64,000 nt of DNA, taken from assembly GCF_000024365.1 (NCBI RefSeq), contig NC_013235.1, positions 2,232,001 to 2,296,000 of the forward strand, given 5' to 3'. The stretch's first letter is position 1; the number at the start of each line of letters is the position of its first letter. Shown here one piece after another: positions 1 to 8,838 of this stretch. The position numbers and the translations under genes are program-made. The notes under the pieces were generated by a model. The model searched no databases, was not told the origin of the DNA, and saw nothing but the letters and a program-made list of their open reading frames with translations. This stretch comes from Nakamurella multipartita DSM 44233 (GTDB lineage Bacteria; Actinomycetota; Actinomycetes; Mycobacteriales; Nakamurellaceae).

Positions 1-1059
1 GCGGTAGCGGCGGGCACCGTCCGGGCCCGGCGCCAGCGCGCGCAGGGCGGCGTCGGCCCCCTCCGGGGTCACGCTGCCCAGAACCCCGTCGAGCAGGCTG
101 AACAGCCGATGCTCGTCGCGGGTGTGACCGGTGAGCAGGTCCACGTCGCGACCGGCCCCACCGGCCACGGCCGCCCACGGGGCGGCCGGCAGGACGTCGC
201 CGTCGACGACCGGCGCGATCGGGATGGGCCGGAAACAGATCGGTCCCCATCGGTCGGCCCACCGCCCGATGGCGGAGGAGACGGCCTCGCCGGCGGCCGG
301 CAGGCGGCCGGGGTCGATCGCGGCCAGCTCGGTGACCGTGGGCCGGACCCCCAGTTCGGCGGCCCAGGCGGTGGCGATGTCGGCGGCCAGCTCGACCGAG
401 AAGAACGGGCCGGGCACGCTCTGGGCGATCGCCCGGCGGAACAGCCCGGCCGCCCGCGGCATGGCCAGCAGGGCGGCCACCGACCCGCCGCCGGCCGATT
501 CGCCGACGACGCACACCCGGCCCGGGTCGCCGCCGAACGCCCGGATGTGCTCGTGCACCCACTGCAACGCCGCCACCTGGTCCAGCAGACCCCGGTTGGC
601 GGGGGCGCCGTCCAGGAGCCCGAAACCCTCCAGGCCCAGCCGGTAGTTCACCGTCACCACGACCATCCCGCCGGTAGCCAGGACGGCGCCGTCGAACTCC
701 GGTTGGCTGCCCGAGCCGATCAGGTACCCGCCGCCGGGAATCCAGACCAGCACCGGCAGGCCGGCGGCCGGCGCCGGGTCGGGCGAGAAGATGTTCAGGG
801 TGAGCCAGTCCGTTCCCGGCGCGGCGGTACCGGGTTGCGGTGGCGGCGGGCCGAACGCCACCGCCGGCCGCACGCCCGCCCACGGACGGGCCGGATGCGG
901 GGCGGCGAAGCGGAGCGTGCCCACCGGTGGCTCGGCGTACCGGACGCCCAGGAAGACAGCCACGCCGGCGTCCCACCGGCCCCGGAGCACCCCGGCGCCG
1001 GTGCGGACCTGGGGCCCGGACCCGGGCTCGGCGTCGGTTCCGGCGGTCACGGTCACCAC
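1..1059 (-). CDS. Type B carboxylesterase, C-terminal end beyond window
   Basis: Carboxylesterase of the para-nitrobenzyl esterase type (alpha/beta hydrolase), expected to hydrolyse carboxylic esters. I translated it by hand because the frame runs off the left edge. The GTG start at 1059 has GGAGG just upstream. Early family motifs are the FLGVRYAEPP stretch, the oxyanion-hole segment IPGGGY and the nucleophile elbow GESAGG (Ser nucleophile). The reading stays open to base 1, so roughly the last third is missing and the catalytic Glu/Asp and His cannot be fully checked. It is transcribed leftward and is unrelated to its right-hand neighbour. Confidence 0.88.
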   Translation of the reverse strand, partial: MVTVTAGTDAEPGSGPQVRTGAGVLRGRWDAGVAVFLGVRYAEPPVGTLRFAAPHPARPWAGVRPAVAFGPPPPQPGTAAPGTDWLTLNIFSPDPAPAAGLPVLVWIPGGGYLIGSGSQPEFDGAVLATGGMVVVTVNYRLGLEGFGLLDGAPANRGLLDQVAALQWVHEHIRAFGGDPGRVCVVGESAGGGSVAALLAMPRAAGLFRRAIAQSVPGPFFSVELAADIATAWAAELGVRPTVTELAAIDPGRLPAAGEAVSSAIGRWADRWGPICFRPIPIAPVVDGDVLPAAPWAAVAGGAGRDVDLLTGHTRDEHRLFSLLDGVLGSVTPEGADAALRALAPGPDGARRYR

Positions 1060-1396
1060 GGGCCCTCCGGCGATACGGGCGATCGGGCGGCGGCGGCCGC
1101 CCGGGTGCGGATCATGCCGCCGCGCGCGGCCGTCAGCCAGTCAATTTCCGGAGGTGAAACGCGTGAACACCGCGATCGAGCGCGTCGGTGCACCCCGGGC
1201 GGCCATCGGAGGCGGCAGAACGCGGAGGCGGAGGCGGACGCGGCGTCGGCACCGGCAGCGGGCGAACCGGGTGGACGGACGAGGAAGGGGACCGGGCGAC
1301 CCGGGACGCGGTCGAGAGGTCAGGCGCACTCGACCGGTGCGGAGTTCAGGTGCTGGTGGATCGTTGGTTCAGACGCTGAAGGTCAGACGCTGTAGG
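1060..1396. other. Intergenic region without a supported gene
   Basis: This 337-bp stretch separates two leftward genes. A good GGAGG precedes a GTG at 1163 on the + strand, but that frame encodes an extremely Arg-rich peptide that runs on through the opposite-strand gene, so I do not call it. The right end holds a 14-bp tandem repeat. Confidence 0.5.
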
Positions 1397-1417
1397 TCAG
1401 GCGCTGTAGGTCAGGCG
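1370..1417. repeat. 14-bp tandem repeat over the 3' end of a gene
   Basis: Three near-perfect 14-bp units (CAGACGCTGAAGGT, CAGACGCTGTAGGT, CAGGCGCTGTAGGT) and a 6-bp partial unit. The stop codon of the leftward 98-aa gene lies at 1399-1397 inside the array, so the repeat duplicates the last codons of that gene. Confidence 0.85.
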
Positions 1418-1693
1418 GGCGGGGGCAAGCACCAGCGGATCCGGGACCGCGGTCGGCACGATCGCATCGGCCGGGTAACGGTGGATCTGGCCGAGCTGAT
1501 CGGTGATGGTCACGCTGTTGCCGCGGTTGCGAATCTCGGTCACCACGTGCGGCGGGCGCTCGGCCGCGGGCCGCCACAGGTCACCGGGGGCCAGGTGCCC
1601 CACATGGTGCAGCGTCTCGGTGTACCCGCCGCGGGGCGTGGAGCGCGCGCGGTGTTGGTGGACGGCCGCGGCGTTGCCGAGGGTCAGACACAT
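1397..1693 (-). CDS. Small conserved-looking hypothetical protein (98 aa)
   Basis: No family recognised. The ATG at 1693 is chosen because GGAGG lies 4 nt upstream; the frame stays open to 2122, but the upstream part is Arg/Pro-rich and does not look coding. The protein is soluble-looking, with a C-terminal half rich in short beta-like segments (HVVTEIRNRGNSVTITDQLG). It stands alone, and its 3' end is overlapped by the 14-bp repeat. Confidence 0.55.
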   Translation of the reverse strand: MCLTLGNAAAVHQHRARSTPRGGYTETLHHVGHLAPGDLWRPAAERPPHVVTEIRNRGNSVTITDQLGQIHRYPADAIVPTAVPDPLVLAPARLTYSA

Positions 1694-2155
1694 GGCGCCT
1701 CCATTGGGTCGTGCGCGTGGTTCCTCGTCCTCGCCCGACGACGGAATGTCGGTGCAAGGCAATCTCCGAATGCTGAACGACCGGGGACGAGAAATCCACC
1801 TGAACGGGGGTGTGTGCCACGTGGCCAACGTCACGTTTCCGCCGGGCCGGGATCGGCCGAAAAGTCCCGCCCGGGGCCGACGTTCGGGCGCTACCGGCCG
1901 GTGCGTCGGCTCCGGCGCCCGGAGCTGCGACAACGCTGTCGCCGAGGCCGCGCGGCCGGCGCCCTTTCGGGGCTGGCCGGGCCCGCAGCTGCTGGGTGCG
2001 GCCGACCGGTGCGCGCCGCCGGCACTGTGATTCGTGTCGCAGGGGTGATGGACGTCACGACAAGGGTGTTCATGGTGGTCGCCATGTGGCGGTGTCGGGC
2101 CATCGGCACTTCCCGGGCGCAACCGCCCTGATTCACCTCTGCTCTTTCACGTCGG

Positions 2156-2929
2156 CTACTTCACCTCGACGGCCGTGCCGACCAGCACCCGCTGGCCGGA
2201 GGAGGCCTGATCGCCGTCGGCCTGTTCCTGGGTCACGGTCATGGTCGGGAACGCCTCGGGTGAAACCCCCGACCAGAGCACGACGTCGGTGCCGTCGTTG
2301 AAGGTGCCGATCGGCACCAGCACGCCGTCGGCGTTGCGCAGCCAGCCCTGATAGAAGCGTCCGTTGTCCAGCCGCGGCAGCCCGGTTGCGGTCAGGGTGA
2401 TCTCCCAGCCGGAGTCCTTCCGGACCATCACGGCCTGGCCGGACGCGGTCGGGGCCAGGTCGGTGGCGGCCAGGGCCACGTCGAACGTCCGCTCGCCGGC
2501 CGGGCGCAGCACCAGCACCCCGCCGGCCACCACCGCGACGATGGCGGCCGCGACCCCCACCCAGACCGCCGGGCGGCGCCAGCCGGACCGGGAGGCCCGG
2601 CGGCGGCGGGCGGCGGCCAGCTGGTCCGCGGGTGGAGCGCTCTGGGGCCGGTCGCCGATCTGGTCGCCGATCTGGTCGCGGGCCCGGGCGCCCGACTCCG
2701 CGGCGATGGCGGCGACCACCGCGTCCTCCAGCTCGGCCGGCGGTTCGGCCCACAGCGTCGGGTCGGCCAGCAGGTCGCGCAGCTCGTCGAGTTCGGCCTG
2801 ATCGGCTGCGGTCAGCCGGACGTCGCGGTCACCGGTCAGGTAGTCGATCCGGGCGCGGTCGGTCGCGCTGCCGGCCGCCCCGTCCGGGGGTCGGCGATCG
2901 TCGTCGGTGGAACCGGGGTCGGGAGCCAC
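2156..2929 (-). CDS. Anti-sigma factor with RskA-like C-terminal domain
   Basis: Membrane-anchored anti-sigma factor expected to hold the adjacent ECF sigma factor inactive. The N-terminal cytoplasmic part (about 1-115) is acidic and Ala/Asp-rich, a single membrane segment lies near 118-142 (VWVGVAAAIVAVVAGGVLVL), and the outer part resembles the anti-sigma-K domain (GWEITLTATGLP, YQGWLR, PIGTF). No HxxxCxxC zinc motif is seen, as in RskA. GTG start at 2929, with AGGAGG about 10 nt upstream. It follows the sigma gene by 79 bp, and the gap holds a GGGTC repeat. Confidence 0.85.
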   Translation of the reverse strand: MAPDPGSTDDDRRPPDGAAGSATDRARIDYLTGDRDVRLTAADQAELDELRDLLADPTLWAEPPAELEDAVVAAIAAESGARARDQIGDQIGDRPQSAPPADQLAAARRRRASRSGWRRPAVWVGVAAAIVAVVAGGVLVLRPAGERTFDVALAATDLAPTASGQAVMVRKDSGWEITLTATGLPRLDNGRFYQGWLRNADGVLVPIGTFNDGTDVVLWSGVSPEAFPTMTVTQEQADGDQASSGQRVLVGTAVEVK

Positions 2930-2975
2930 AGGGTGCTCACCTCCTCTCGCAGGGTAGTGGCGCAGCGCGCCGGAC

Positions 2976-3010
2976 GGGTCGGGTCAGGTCGGGTCGGGTC
3001 GGGTCGGGTC
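2976..3010. repeat. GGGTC pentanucleotide tandem repeat
   Basis: Seven 5-bp units (one is AGGTC) lie between the sigma and anti-sigma genes and overlap the sigma stop codon at 3011-3009. Copy-number slippage here could alter the gene spacing or the sigma C-terminus. Confidence 0.85.
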
Positions 3011-3629
3011 AATCGAATCCTTCCCGCAGGTGGCCGAGCCGGCCGGCCAGCTTCTTGTGGGCCCGGAACGATCGGGACTTCACCGTGCCCACCGGAACGC
3101 CCAGCCGCTGCGCGACCGCGGTCTGGCTCAGGCCTTCCAGGTGCTGCAGCTGGATGATCTGGCGTTCGTCCGCGGGCAGCTCGTCCAGCGCCTGGCGCAC
3201 CTGCCAGGCGTCGTAGGTCCGTTCGATGGCGACCGGTTCCTGCACCAGGGCCGGATGCGCGGCCGGCACGTCGTCCAGGTCGGAACTGGCCTGGCGGTGC
3301 TCCTGCCGGTAGACGTCGATGGCCGTGCGCCGGGCGATGGTGGCCAGCCAGGGCGCCAGGTCCCGACCGGGGTCGACGGTGTGCGCGGACCGCCAGGCCT
3401 TGAGGAACGTCTGCTGGGCGGCGTCCTCGGCCAGTTGCGGGTCGCCGAGCTGATTGCGGCACACCGCATAGACCAGGCGGCCGTACTCCCGGTAGACCGC
3501 CCGGACCGCGTCGGACTCGCCCGCGCGGAACCGCGCGTGCTCCGCCTGGGTCAGCACCTGACCAAGGGTAGGCCAGTTTGTCCTGTTCGCCGCGATGGTC
3601 GGCACCGGTATCCGACCCGGCTGCGGCAC
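3009..3629 (-). CDS. ECF-type RNA polymerase sigma factor
   Basis: Sigma-70 family, extracytoplasmic function type. Region 2 is seen at about 35-100 (YREYGRLVYAVCRNQLGD, AEDAAQQTFLKAW, PWLATIARRTAIDVYR) and region 4 at about 140-190 (LPADERQIIQLQHLEGLSQ, VPVGTVKSRSFRA helix-turn-helix). Cognate of the anti-sigma gene just downstream. The first ~24 residues do not look like sigma factor; an internal GTG near residue 25 is a plausible true start, so the 5' end is uncertain. Confidence 0.9.
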   Translation of the reverse strand: MPQPGRIPVPTIAANRTNWPTLGQVLTQAEHARFRAGESDAVRAVYREYGRLVYAVCRNQLGDPQLAEDAAQQTFLKAWRSAHTVDPGRDLAPWLATIARRTAIDVYRQEHRQASSDLDDVPAAHPALVQEPVAIERTYDAWQVRQALDELPADERQIIQLQHLEGLSQTAVAQRLGVPVGTVKSRSFRAHKKLAGRLGHLREGFD

Positions 3630-3754
3630 CCGCGCGGGTGGTCATGCCCGCTGATACGAGCAACCGGGTGAAATCGGTTCTCGACCGGGCCACCCCGGCC
3701 GCGCGGGTGAACACACCGACCGACCGACCCGAACGCGACTGTCCTTCTACACTG

Positions 3755-3769
3755 GACCAGCGGCTGGTC
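3755..3769. promoter_or_regulatory. Inverted repeat upstream of the GntR gene
   Basis: GACCAGC-G-GCTGGTC is a perfect 7-bp inverted repeat with a 1-bp centre, 40 bp before the GntR start. It may be an autoregulatory site. It does not match the TTGTCGACAA-type palindrome downstream, so this is weak inference. Confidence 0.3.
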
Positions 3770-3809
3770 ACGGGTGGTCCGGTCGGTGGGTTGGGGAGGA
3801 GACGCGACG

Positions 3810-4508
3810 ATGAGCGCCGATCCGACCCCTGGCGACGACCTGTTCGCGCCGAGCCTGGTGGAGGCGACCACCCGCCGGTTGCGCAACGAGATTCTCTCCG
3901 GCGCGTTGGCTCCCGGCGAGCGGATCATCGAAGAGCAGATCTGCCAACGCTTCTCGATCAGCCGGGCGCCGGTACGCGAATCCCTGCGGCTGCTGGTCCA
4001 GCAGGGACTGGTCGAACACCTGCCGCGGCGGGGGGCCCGGGTGGCCACCTGGTCGGAGGAGGACATCCGGCAGCTGTTCGAGATCCGCGCGGTGCTCGAG
4101 CGGCACGCCATCATCACGGCCATGCCGCTGGTCTTCGACGGTGGGGACGACCCGCTGGCGCCGGTGCGAGCGCGGCTGGAGCAGATGCGGGCGGCCGAGG
4201 AATCGGACGACGAGCTCGAACGCGACGACGCGCACCGCGCCTTCCACGCGGCCATCGTCGCGCTGGCCGGCAACCGGCAGCTGGATCTGACCCTGGAACC
4301 CATTTTGATCAAGTTGCAGCGCCCGATGGCGATCAACCTGCGGCTGGAGGCCAACCTGGTCGGCCCGGGGGAGGGCATCCGGCGGCACGCGGCCCTGGTC
4401 ACCGCGCTGGAGAGCAACGACACCGACGTGGTGCTGGCCGCCCTGGCCGAGCACGGCGGTCAGCGGTATCTGAAGTACCGGCGGGACGCTGCCGCCGTCG
4501 CCGGCTGA
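3810..4508 (+). CDS. GntR-family regulator, FCD subfamily
   Basis: Ligand-responsive transcriptional regulator. Winged helix at about 12-75 (LRNEILSGALAPGERIIEE, RFSISRAPVRESLRLLVQQG) followed by an all-helical FCD domain (DIRQLFEIRAVLERHA, DDAHRAFHAAIVALAGN, HAALVTALESND). The ATG at 3810 follows GGGGAGGAG. It lies 97 bp upstream of the ureide cluster in the same direction, and a 16-bp palindrome of the type bound by this subfamily sits in that gap, so it probably controls the cluster. Confidence 0.9.
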   Translation: MSADPTPGDDLFAPSLVEATTRRLRNEILSGALAPGERIIEEQICQRFSISRAPVRESLRLLVQQGLVEHLPRRGARVATWSEEDIRQLFEIRAVLERHAIITAMPLVFDGGDDPLAPVRARLEQMRAAEESDDELERDDAHRAFHAAIVALAGNRQLDLTLEPILIKLQRPMAINLRLEANLVGPGEGIRRHAALVTALESNDTDVVLAALAEHGGQRYLKYRRDAAAVAG

Positions 4509-4556
4509 TCGCGCCGGACCGCGCGGCATGGCCACCGATGACGGCGCAATGCAGTG

Positions 4557-4601
4557 TTTACACACGGAGCGGTTTCGGGATACATCGATTGTCGACAATC
4601 G
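4557..4601 (+). promoter_or_regulatory. Promoter and GntR-type operator of the biuret/allophanate cluster
   Basis: The perfect palindrome CGATTGTCGACAATCG occupies 4586-4601 and ends 4 bp before the ATG of the amidase. A possible -35 (TTTACA, 4557-4562) and -10 (TACATC, 4581-4586) are 18 bp apart. The TTGTCGACAA core resembles FCD-GntR operators. The palindrome lies where the ribosome site should be, so the transcript may be nearly leaderless, or the true start may lie further downstream. Confidence 0.6.
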
Positions 4602-4605
4602 ACGC

Positions 4606-6390
4606 ATGTCGAAGCGCCCGGCTCCGGGACCGGCCGACGGTCCCACGATCGACGACCTGACCACCGCCTACCGAACTGCCGCCACCACCGTCTCCGATGT
4701 CGTGGACGGGGTCCTGGCCAGCATCGCCGACCGCGGTGACGACGGCACCTGGATCAGCGTGGCCGAACGCAGCGAGCTGCTGCTGCGGGCCAAGCAGCTC
4801 GAGGCCGCCGACCCGACAAGCCTTCCGCTGTACGGCATCCCGTTCGGGGTCAAGGACAGCATCGATGTCGCCGGGGTAGCGACCACGCTGGCCTGCCCGG
4901 ACTATGCCTACCGGGCGACGCAGACCGCGCCGGTGGTGGAGCGGCTTATCGAGGCCGGCGCGATCTACGTCGGCAAGACCAATCTCGACCAGTTCGCCAC
5001 CGGGCTCAACGGCACCCGCACGCCCTACCCGGTGCCGCGCAGCGTGTTCGGCGGCGAGCTGATCTCCGGCGGGTCCAGCTCGGGGTCCGCGCTGGCGGTG
5101 GCCTCCGGTCAGGTGCCGTTCGCGGTGGCCACCGACACGGCCGGCTCCGGGCGGGTGCCGCCGGCCCTCAACGGCATCGTCGGCCTCAAACCGTCCCGCG
5201 GCCTGATCAGCACCGTCGGCCTGGTGCCGGCCTGCCGTTCGCTGGACTGCATCAGCCTGATGGCCCGGAACGTGCCGGACATCGCGACGGTGCTCGACGT
5301 CGTCGCCGCCCCGGACGACCGGGATCCCTTCACCCGGTTGCGCCGTCGCGAGGCCCCGGACCCCGGCACCCTGCGGATCGGCCTGCCCGACCCCGGTCAG
5401 CTGGAGTTCTTCGGGGACGCGCCGATGCGGGATGCCCACCTGGCCGCCCGGGCCCGGATCGGCCGCGACTTCGAGCGGGTGGTGACCGCGCCGTTCGGAC
5501 CGTTCCTGGCCGCGGGGGAGTTGCTCTACCAGGGTCCCTGGGTGGCCGAGCGGCTCACCGAGTTCGGCGAGTTCCTGTCCAGCCACCCGGATTCGGTGCT
5601 CCCGGTGATCAGCACGATCATGCAGAGCGGCGACCGGTACTCCGCGGTCGACGTCTTTGCCGCCGAGCATCGGCTCGGCGAACTCAAGACCGAGGTCCGG
5701 CAGCTGTGGCGGGCCATGGACGTGCTGATCCTGCCGGCGATCGGCACCACCTTCACCGTCGATCAGGTGCTGGCCGACCCCATCGCGACCAACACCATGC
5801 TGGGCCACTACACCCACTTCGGGAATCTGCTGGACCTGTGCGCGGCGGTCGTGCCCGCCGGGCTGACCGCCGACGGCCGGCCGGCCGCGCTGATGGTGCT
5901 GGGTCCGGCCCTGGCCGACGACCGGGTCCTGGCCGTCGCCGCGGCCCTGTCCGGCGACCTCGTCCCGCCGGCGGCGCCGCCGCCGGGCCGGTCCCGCCCG
6001 GGCGAGGTCACCCTGGCCGTGGTCGGGCACCATCTGTCCGGCCAGCCCCGGTGCGCCGACCTGCTCGACCGGGGCGGCCGGCTGCTGGCCACCACGACGA
6101 CCGCCGAGAGCTACCGGTTGCTGCGGACCGGCGGGCCCACGCCCGTCCCGGTCCTGGTGACCACCCCGGATTCCGGGGCCGCCATCGAGGTCGAGCTCTG
6201 GGGACTACCGGCGGCCGCCCTCCCCGAGATCCTGGCCCGCTCCAGCCCGTCGGTGTGTCTGGGCCGGGTCGCGCTGGCCGACGGCCGCACCGAGATCGGT
6301 TTCGTCGCCGACACCAGTGCCCTGGACGACGAGGATCTCGCCGACATCACCGCTTTCGGCGGGTGGCGGGCCTATCTGGCCGCCCGCTAG
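4606..6390 (+). CDS. atzF: Allophanate hydrolase (AtzF-like)
   Basis: Amidase-signature enzyme expected to split allophanate into two CO2 and two NH3. The Ser-cisSer-Lys triad is visible as Lys in GIPFGVKDS, cis-Ser in DTAGSGRVP and nucleophile Ser in GGSSSGSA. After about residue 465 a second domain follows (GEVTLAVVGHHLSG ... SPSVCLGRVALADGR ... FGGWRAYL), typical of allophanate hydrolases rather than plain amidases. The 594-aa length fits the family. The ATG at 4606 is preferred over one 78 bp upstream because that would include the palindromic operator. It lies 80 bp before the cysteine hydrolase. Confidence 0.87.
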   Translation: MSKRPAPGPADGPTIDDLTTAYRTAATTVSDVVDGVLASIADRGDDGTWISVAERSELLLRAKQLEAADPTSLPLYGIPFGVKDSIDVAGVATTLACPDYAYRATQTAPVVERLIEAGAIYVGKTNLDQFATGLNGTRTPYPVPRSVFGGELISGGSSSGSALAVASGQVPFAVATDTAGSGRVPPALNGIVGLKPSRGLISTVGLVPACRSLDCISLMARNVPDIATVLDVVAAPDDRDPFTRLRRREAPDPGTLRIGLPDPGQLEFFGDAPMRDAHLAARARIGRDFERVVTAPFGPFLAAGELLYQGPWVAERLTEFGEFLSSHPDSVLPVISTIMQSGDRYSAVDVFAAEHRLGELKTEVRQLWRAMDVLILPAIGTTFTVDQVLADPIATNTMLGHYTHFGNLLDLCAAVVPAGLTADGRPAALMVLGPALADDRVLAVAAALSGDLVPPAAPPPGRSRPGEVTLAVVGHHLSGQPRCADLLDRGGRLLATTTTAESYRLLRTGGPTPVPVLVTTPDSGAAIEVELWGLPAAALPEILARSSPSVCLGRVALADGRTEIGFVADTSALDDEDLADITAFGGWRAYLAAR

Positions 6391-6470
6391 CCCGTACCCG
6401 AGCACATCACGACCCCGCGCAGCGCAGCGCACCGAACCACCCCCGCCCGCCCATCATCCTGGGAGCGCCC

Positions 6471-7193
6471 GTGTCCGACCCCATCACCATCCCGGCCCAG
6501 CCCGGCCCCTTCCCGTTCGACGTCGCGAGCACCGCGTTGGTCGTCATCGACATGCAGCGAGACTTCCTGCTGCCCGGCGGTTTCGGTGAGACTCTGGGCA
6601 ACGACGTCGCCTTGTTGCGCCAGGTCGTCCCCCCACTGGTCGAGCTGCTGGCCGCCGCCCGGGCGGCCGGGATGCTGGTCATCCACACCAGAGAGGGCCA
6701 CGAACCGGATCTCTCGGACTGCCCACCGGCAAAGTTGCGACGAGGCAAGCCGTCCGCCCGGATCGGGGACCCGGGGGCGCTGGGCCGCATCCTCATCCGG
6801 GGTGCGTACGGCCACGACATCATCGACGAGCTCGCCCCGATCGCGGGCGAGATCGTCATCGACAAGCCGGGCAAGGGGGCGTTCTACGCCACCAGCTTCG
6901 GGGACGTGCTTGTCGAGCACGGCATCACCCACCTGATCGTCACCGGGGTGACGACCGAGGTGTGCGTGCACACCACCGTCCGGGAGGCCAACGACCGCGG
7001 GTACGACGCCCTGGTGGTGTCCGACTGCGTCGGTTCCTACTTCCCGGAGTTCCAGCAGATAGGCCTGCAGATGATCGCCGCGCAGGGCGGAATCTTCGGC
7101 TGGGTGGCCGATTCCGCGGCCGTCATCGCCGGGCTGAGCGCCGGAACCGCACTGGAGACCGCCGGCGCCCCGCACACCGCGCTGGCCGGCTGA
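6471..7193 (+). CDS. biuH: Isochorismatase-fold cysteine hydrolase, probable biuret amidohydrolase
   Basis: The cysteine-hydrolase triad is visible: Asp27 (VVIDMQRDF), Lys in IDKPGKGAF and Cys in TGVTTEVCVHTT. GTG start at 6471 with GGGAG 6-7 nt upstream; 240 aa. Biuret hydrolases of this family convert biuret to allophanate and ammonia. The allophanate hydrolase immediately upstream would finish the breakdown, which is the main reason for the specific call. A related ureide or N-carbamoyl substrate remains possible. Confidence 0.75.
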   Translation: MSDPITIPAQPGPFPFDVASTALVVIDMQRDFLLPGGFGETLGNDVALLRQVVPPLVELLAAARAAGMLVIHTREGHEPDLSDCPPAKLRRGKPSARIGDPGALGRILIRGAYGHDIIDELAPIAGEIVIDKPGKGAFYATSFGDVLVEHGITHLIVTGVTTEVCVHTTVREANDRGYDALVVSDCVGSYFPEFQQIGLQMIAAQGGIFGWVADSAAVIAGLSAGTALETAGAPHTALAG

Positions 7194-7228
7194 CCACCCC
7201 GCGTCACCCCCATCTCGAGGGAGAACCC

Positions 7229-8815
7229 ATGAACCTCACCGGCTTCAAATCGTCGGCGTCCTCGGACGGCTCACTCAAACTGCCCTACTGGACCAAGGGC
7301 GAGACCAACGCGTTCTTCGGCCTTGGCTTCAACATCCTGGTCAACGTGCTGACGCTGACCGCGCTGCTGCTGTTCGTGGTGCAGATGCCGGCCGCCTCGG
7401 TGCTCGGCACCGTGCTGCCCGCCCTGGGCATCGCCATGCTGGTCGGCAACGTCTACTACACGTTCCTGGCCCGCCGGCTGGCCCGCAAGGAGAACCGGAC
7501 CGACGTCACCGCGCTGCCCTACGGGCCCAGCGTGCCGCACATGTTCATCGTCGTGTTCGTCATCATGCTGCCGATCTTCCTGTCCACCGGAGATCCGGTC
7601 CGGGCCTGGGAGGCCGGCCTGGCCTGGGCGTTCATCATCGGCGTGATCGTGCTGATCGGTGCCTTCATCGGACCGTTCATCCGCAAGATCACCCCGCGGG
7701 CGGCGATGCTGGGCACCCTGGCCGGCATCTCGATCACCTTCATCTCGATGCGGCCGGCCGCCCAGATCTGGGACGCCGCCTGGATCGGGCTGCCCGTGCT
7801 GGGCATCATCCTGGTCGGCTTCTTCACCAACATGCGGCTGCCCGGTGGCATCCCGGTCGGCCTGGCCGCGCTGCTGGTCGGCACCGCGATCGGCTGGATC
7901 GGCGGCTACATGTCGGTGCCGGACGTGCAGGCGGCGGTCAGCCAGATCGCCTTCGCCGTGCCCAGCCTGCACTTCGACCTGCTGTTCACCGGTCTGGGCA
8001 ACCTGGCCCCGCTGCTGGCCACCGCCATCCCGCTGGGCGTCTACAACTTCGCCGAGGCGATGAGCAACGTGGAAAGCGCCGCGGCGGCCGGGGACAGCTA
8101 CAACCTGCGCAGCGTGCTGCTGGCCGACGGGGCCGGCGCCATCGTCGGGTCCGCGCTGGGCTCGCCGTTCCCGCCGGCGGTCTACATCGGCCACCCGGGC
8201 TGGAAGGCGGCCGGTGGGCGCGGTTCGTACTCGATGGCCAGCGGCATCCTGATCGCGGTGCTGTGCTTCCTGGGCCTGTTCGGAGTGCTCAACACCCTGC
8301 TGCCGATCCCGGCGATCGTGCCGATCCTGCTCTACATCGGCCTGCTGATCGGCGCCCAAGCCTTCCAGTCGGTGCCCAAGATCCAGGCCGCCGCGGTGGT
8401 CGCCGCCATCCTGCCCAACCTGGCCCAATGGGGGACCGGCCTGATCGACAACGCGCTGGCCGCGGCCGGTACCTCGGCCGACCAGGTCGGCGAGGCCGCC
8501 CTGACCAACGCCGGGCTGGTCTACCACGGGCTCAAGGTGTTCGGCGAGGGTGCGGTGCTGGCCGGCATGGTGCTGGGCTCCATCGTGGCGTTCCTGCTGA
8601 TGCGCAACTTCTACGCCTCGGCGGCCGCCGCCGGGGTCGGCGCGGCGCTGTCCTGGATCGGGCTGATCCACGCCGAGCAGGTGCAGTGGGCGGCGCGCCC
8701 GCAGGTCGCGCTGGGCTACGCGATGCTGGCCATCGTGCTGCTGGCCTTCGCCGTGCACAAACGGAACGAGCCGGCGTCGGCCGAACTCGACCCGGAGGTG
8801 CCGGCCGAGGCCTGA
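7229..8815 (+). CDS. NCS2-like purine/uracil-type permease (ureide uptake)
   Basis: Integral membrane protein of 528 aa with about 12-14 hydrophobic segments, the last ending near residue 510. Resembles the nucleobase-cation symporter 2/xanthine-uracil permease fold (AMLGTLAGISITFISM, GVYNFAEAMSNVESAAAAG, the pair typical of the substrate-binding repeats). The ATG at 7229 follows GAGGGAGAA. Third gene of the cluster, 35 bp after the hydrolase, so it probably imports the biuret-like substrate. The substrate is inferred from neighbours, not seen. Confidence 0.78.
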   Translation: MNLTGFKSSASSDGSLKLPYWTKGETNAFFGLGFNILVNVLTLTALLLFVVQMPAASVLGTVLPALGIAMLVGNVYYTFLARRLARKENRTDVTALPYGPSVPHMFIVVFVIMLPIFLSTGDPVRAWEAGLAWAFIIGVIVLIGAFIGPFIRKITPRAAMLGTLAGISITFISMRPAAQIWDAAWIGLPVLGIILVGFFTNMRLPGGIPVGLAALLVGTAIGWIGGYMSVPDVQAAVSQIAFAVPSLHFDLLFTGLGNLAPLLATAIPLGVYNFAEAMSNVESAAAAGDSYNLRSVLLADGAGAIVGSALGSPFPPAVYIGHPGWKAAGGRGSYSMASGILIAVLCFLGLFGVLNTLLPIPAIVPILLYIGLLIGAQAFQSVPKIQAAAVVAAILPNLAQWGTGLIDNALAAAGTSADQVGEAALTNAGLVYHGLKVFGEGAVLAGMVLGSIVAFLLMRNFYASAAAAGVGAALSWIGLIHAEQVQWAARPQVALGYAMLAIVLLAFAVHKRNEPASAELDPEVPAEA

Positions 8816-8838
8816 TGCCAACCCCACCCGACTGACCC

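Noticed and set aside
1163-1400. GTG-started + strand frame after a good GGAGG
   Set aside because: The product is almost half arginine and runs on through the opposite-strand gene; no sign of selection for protein.
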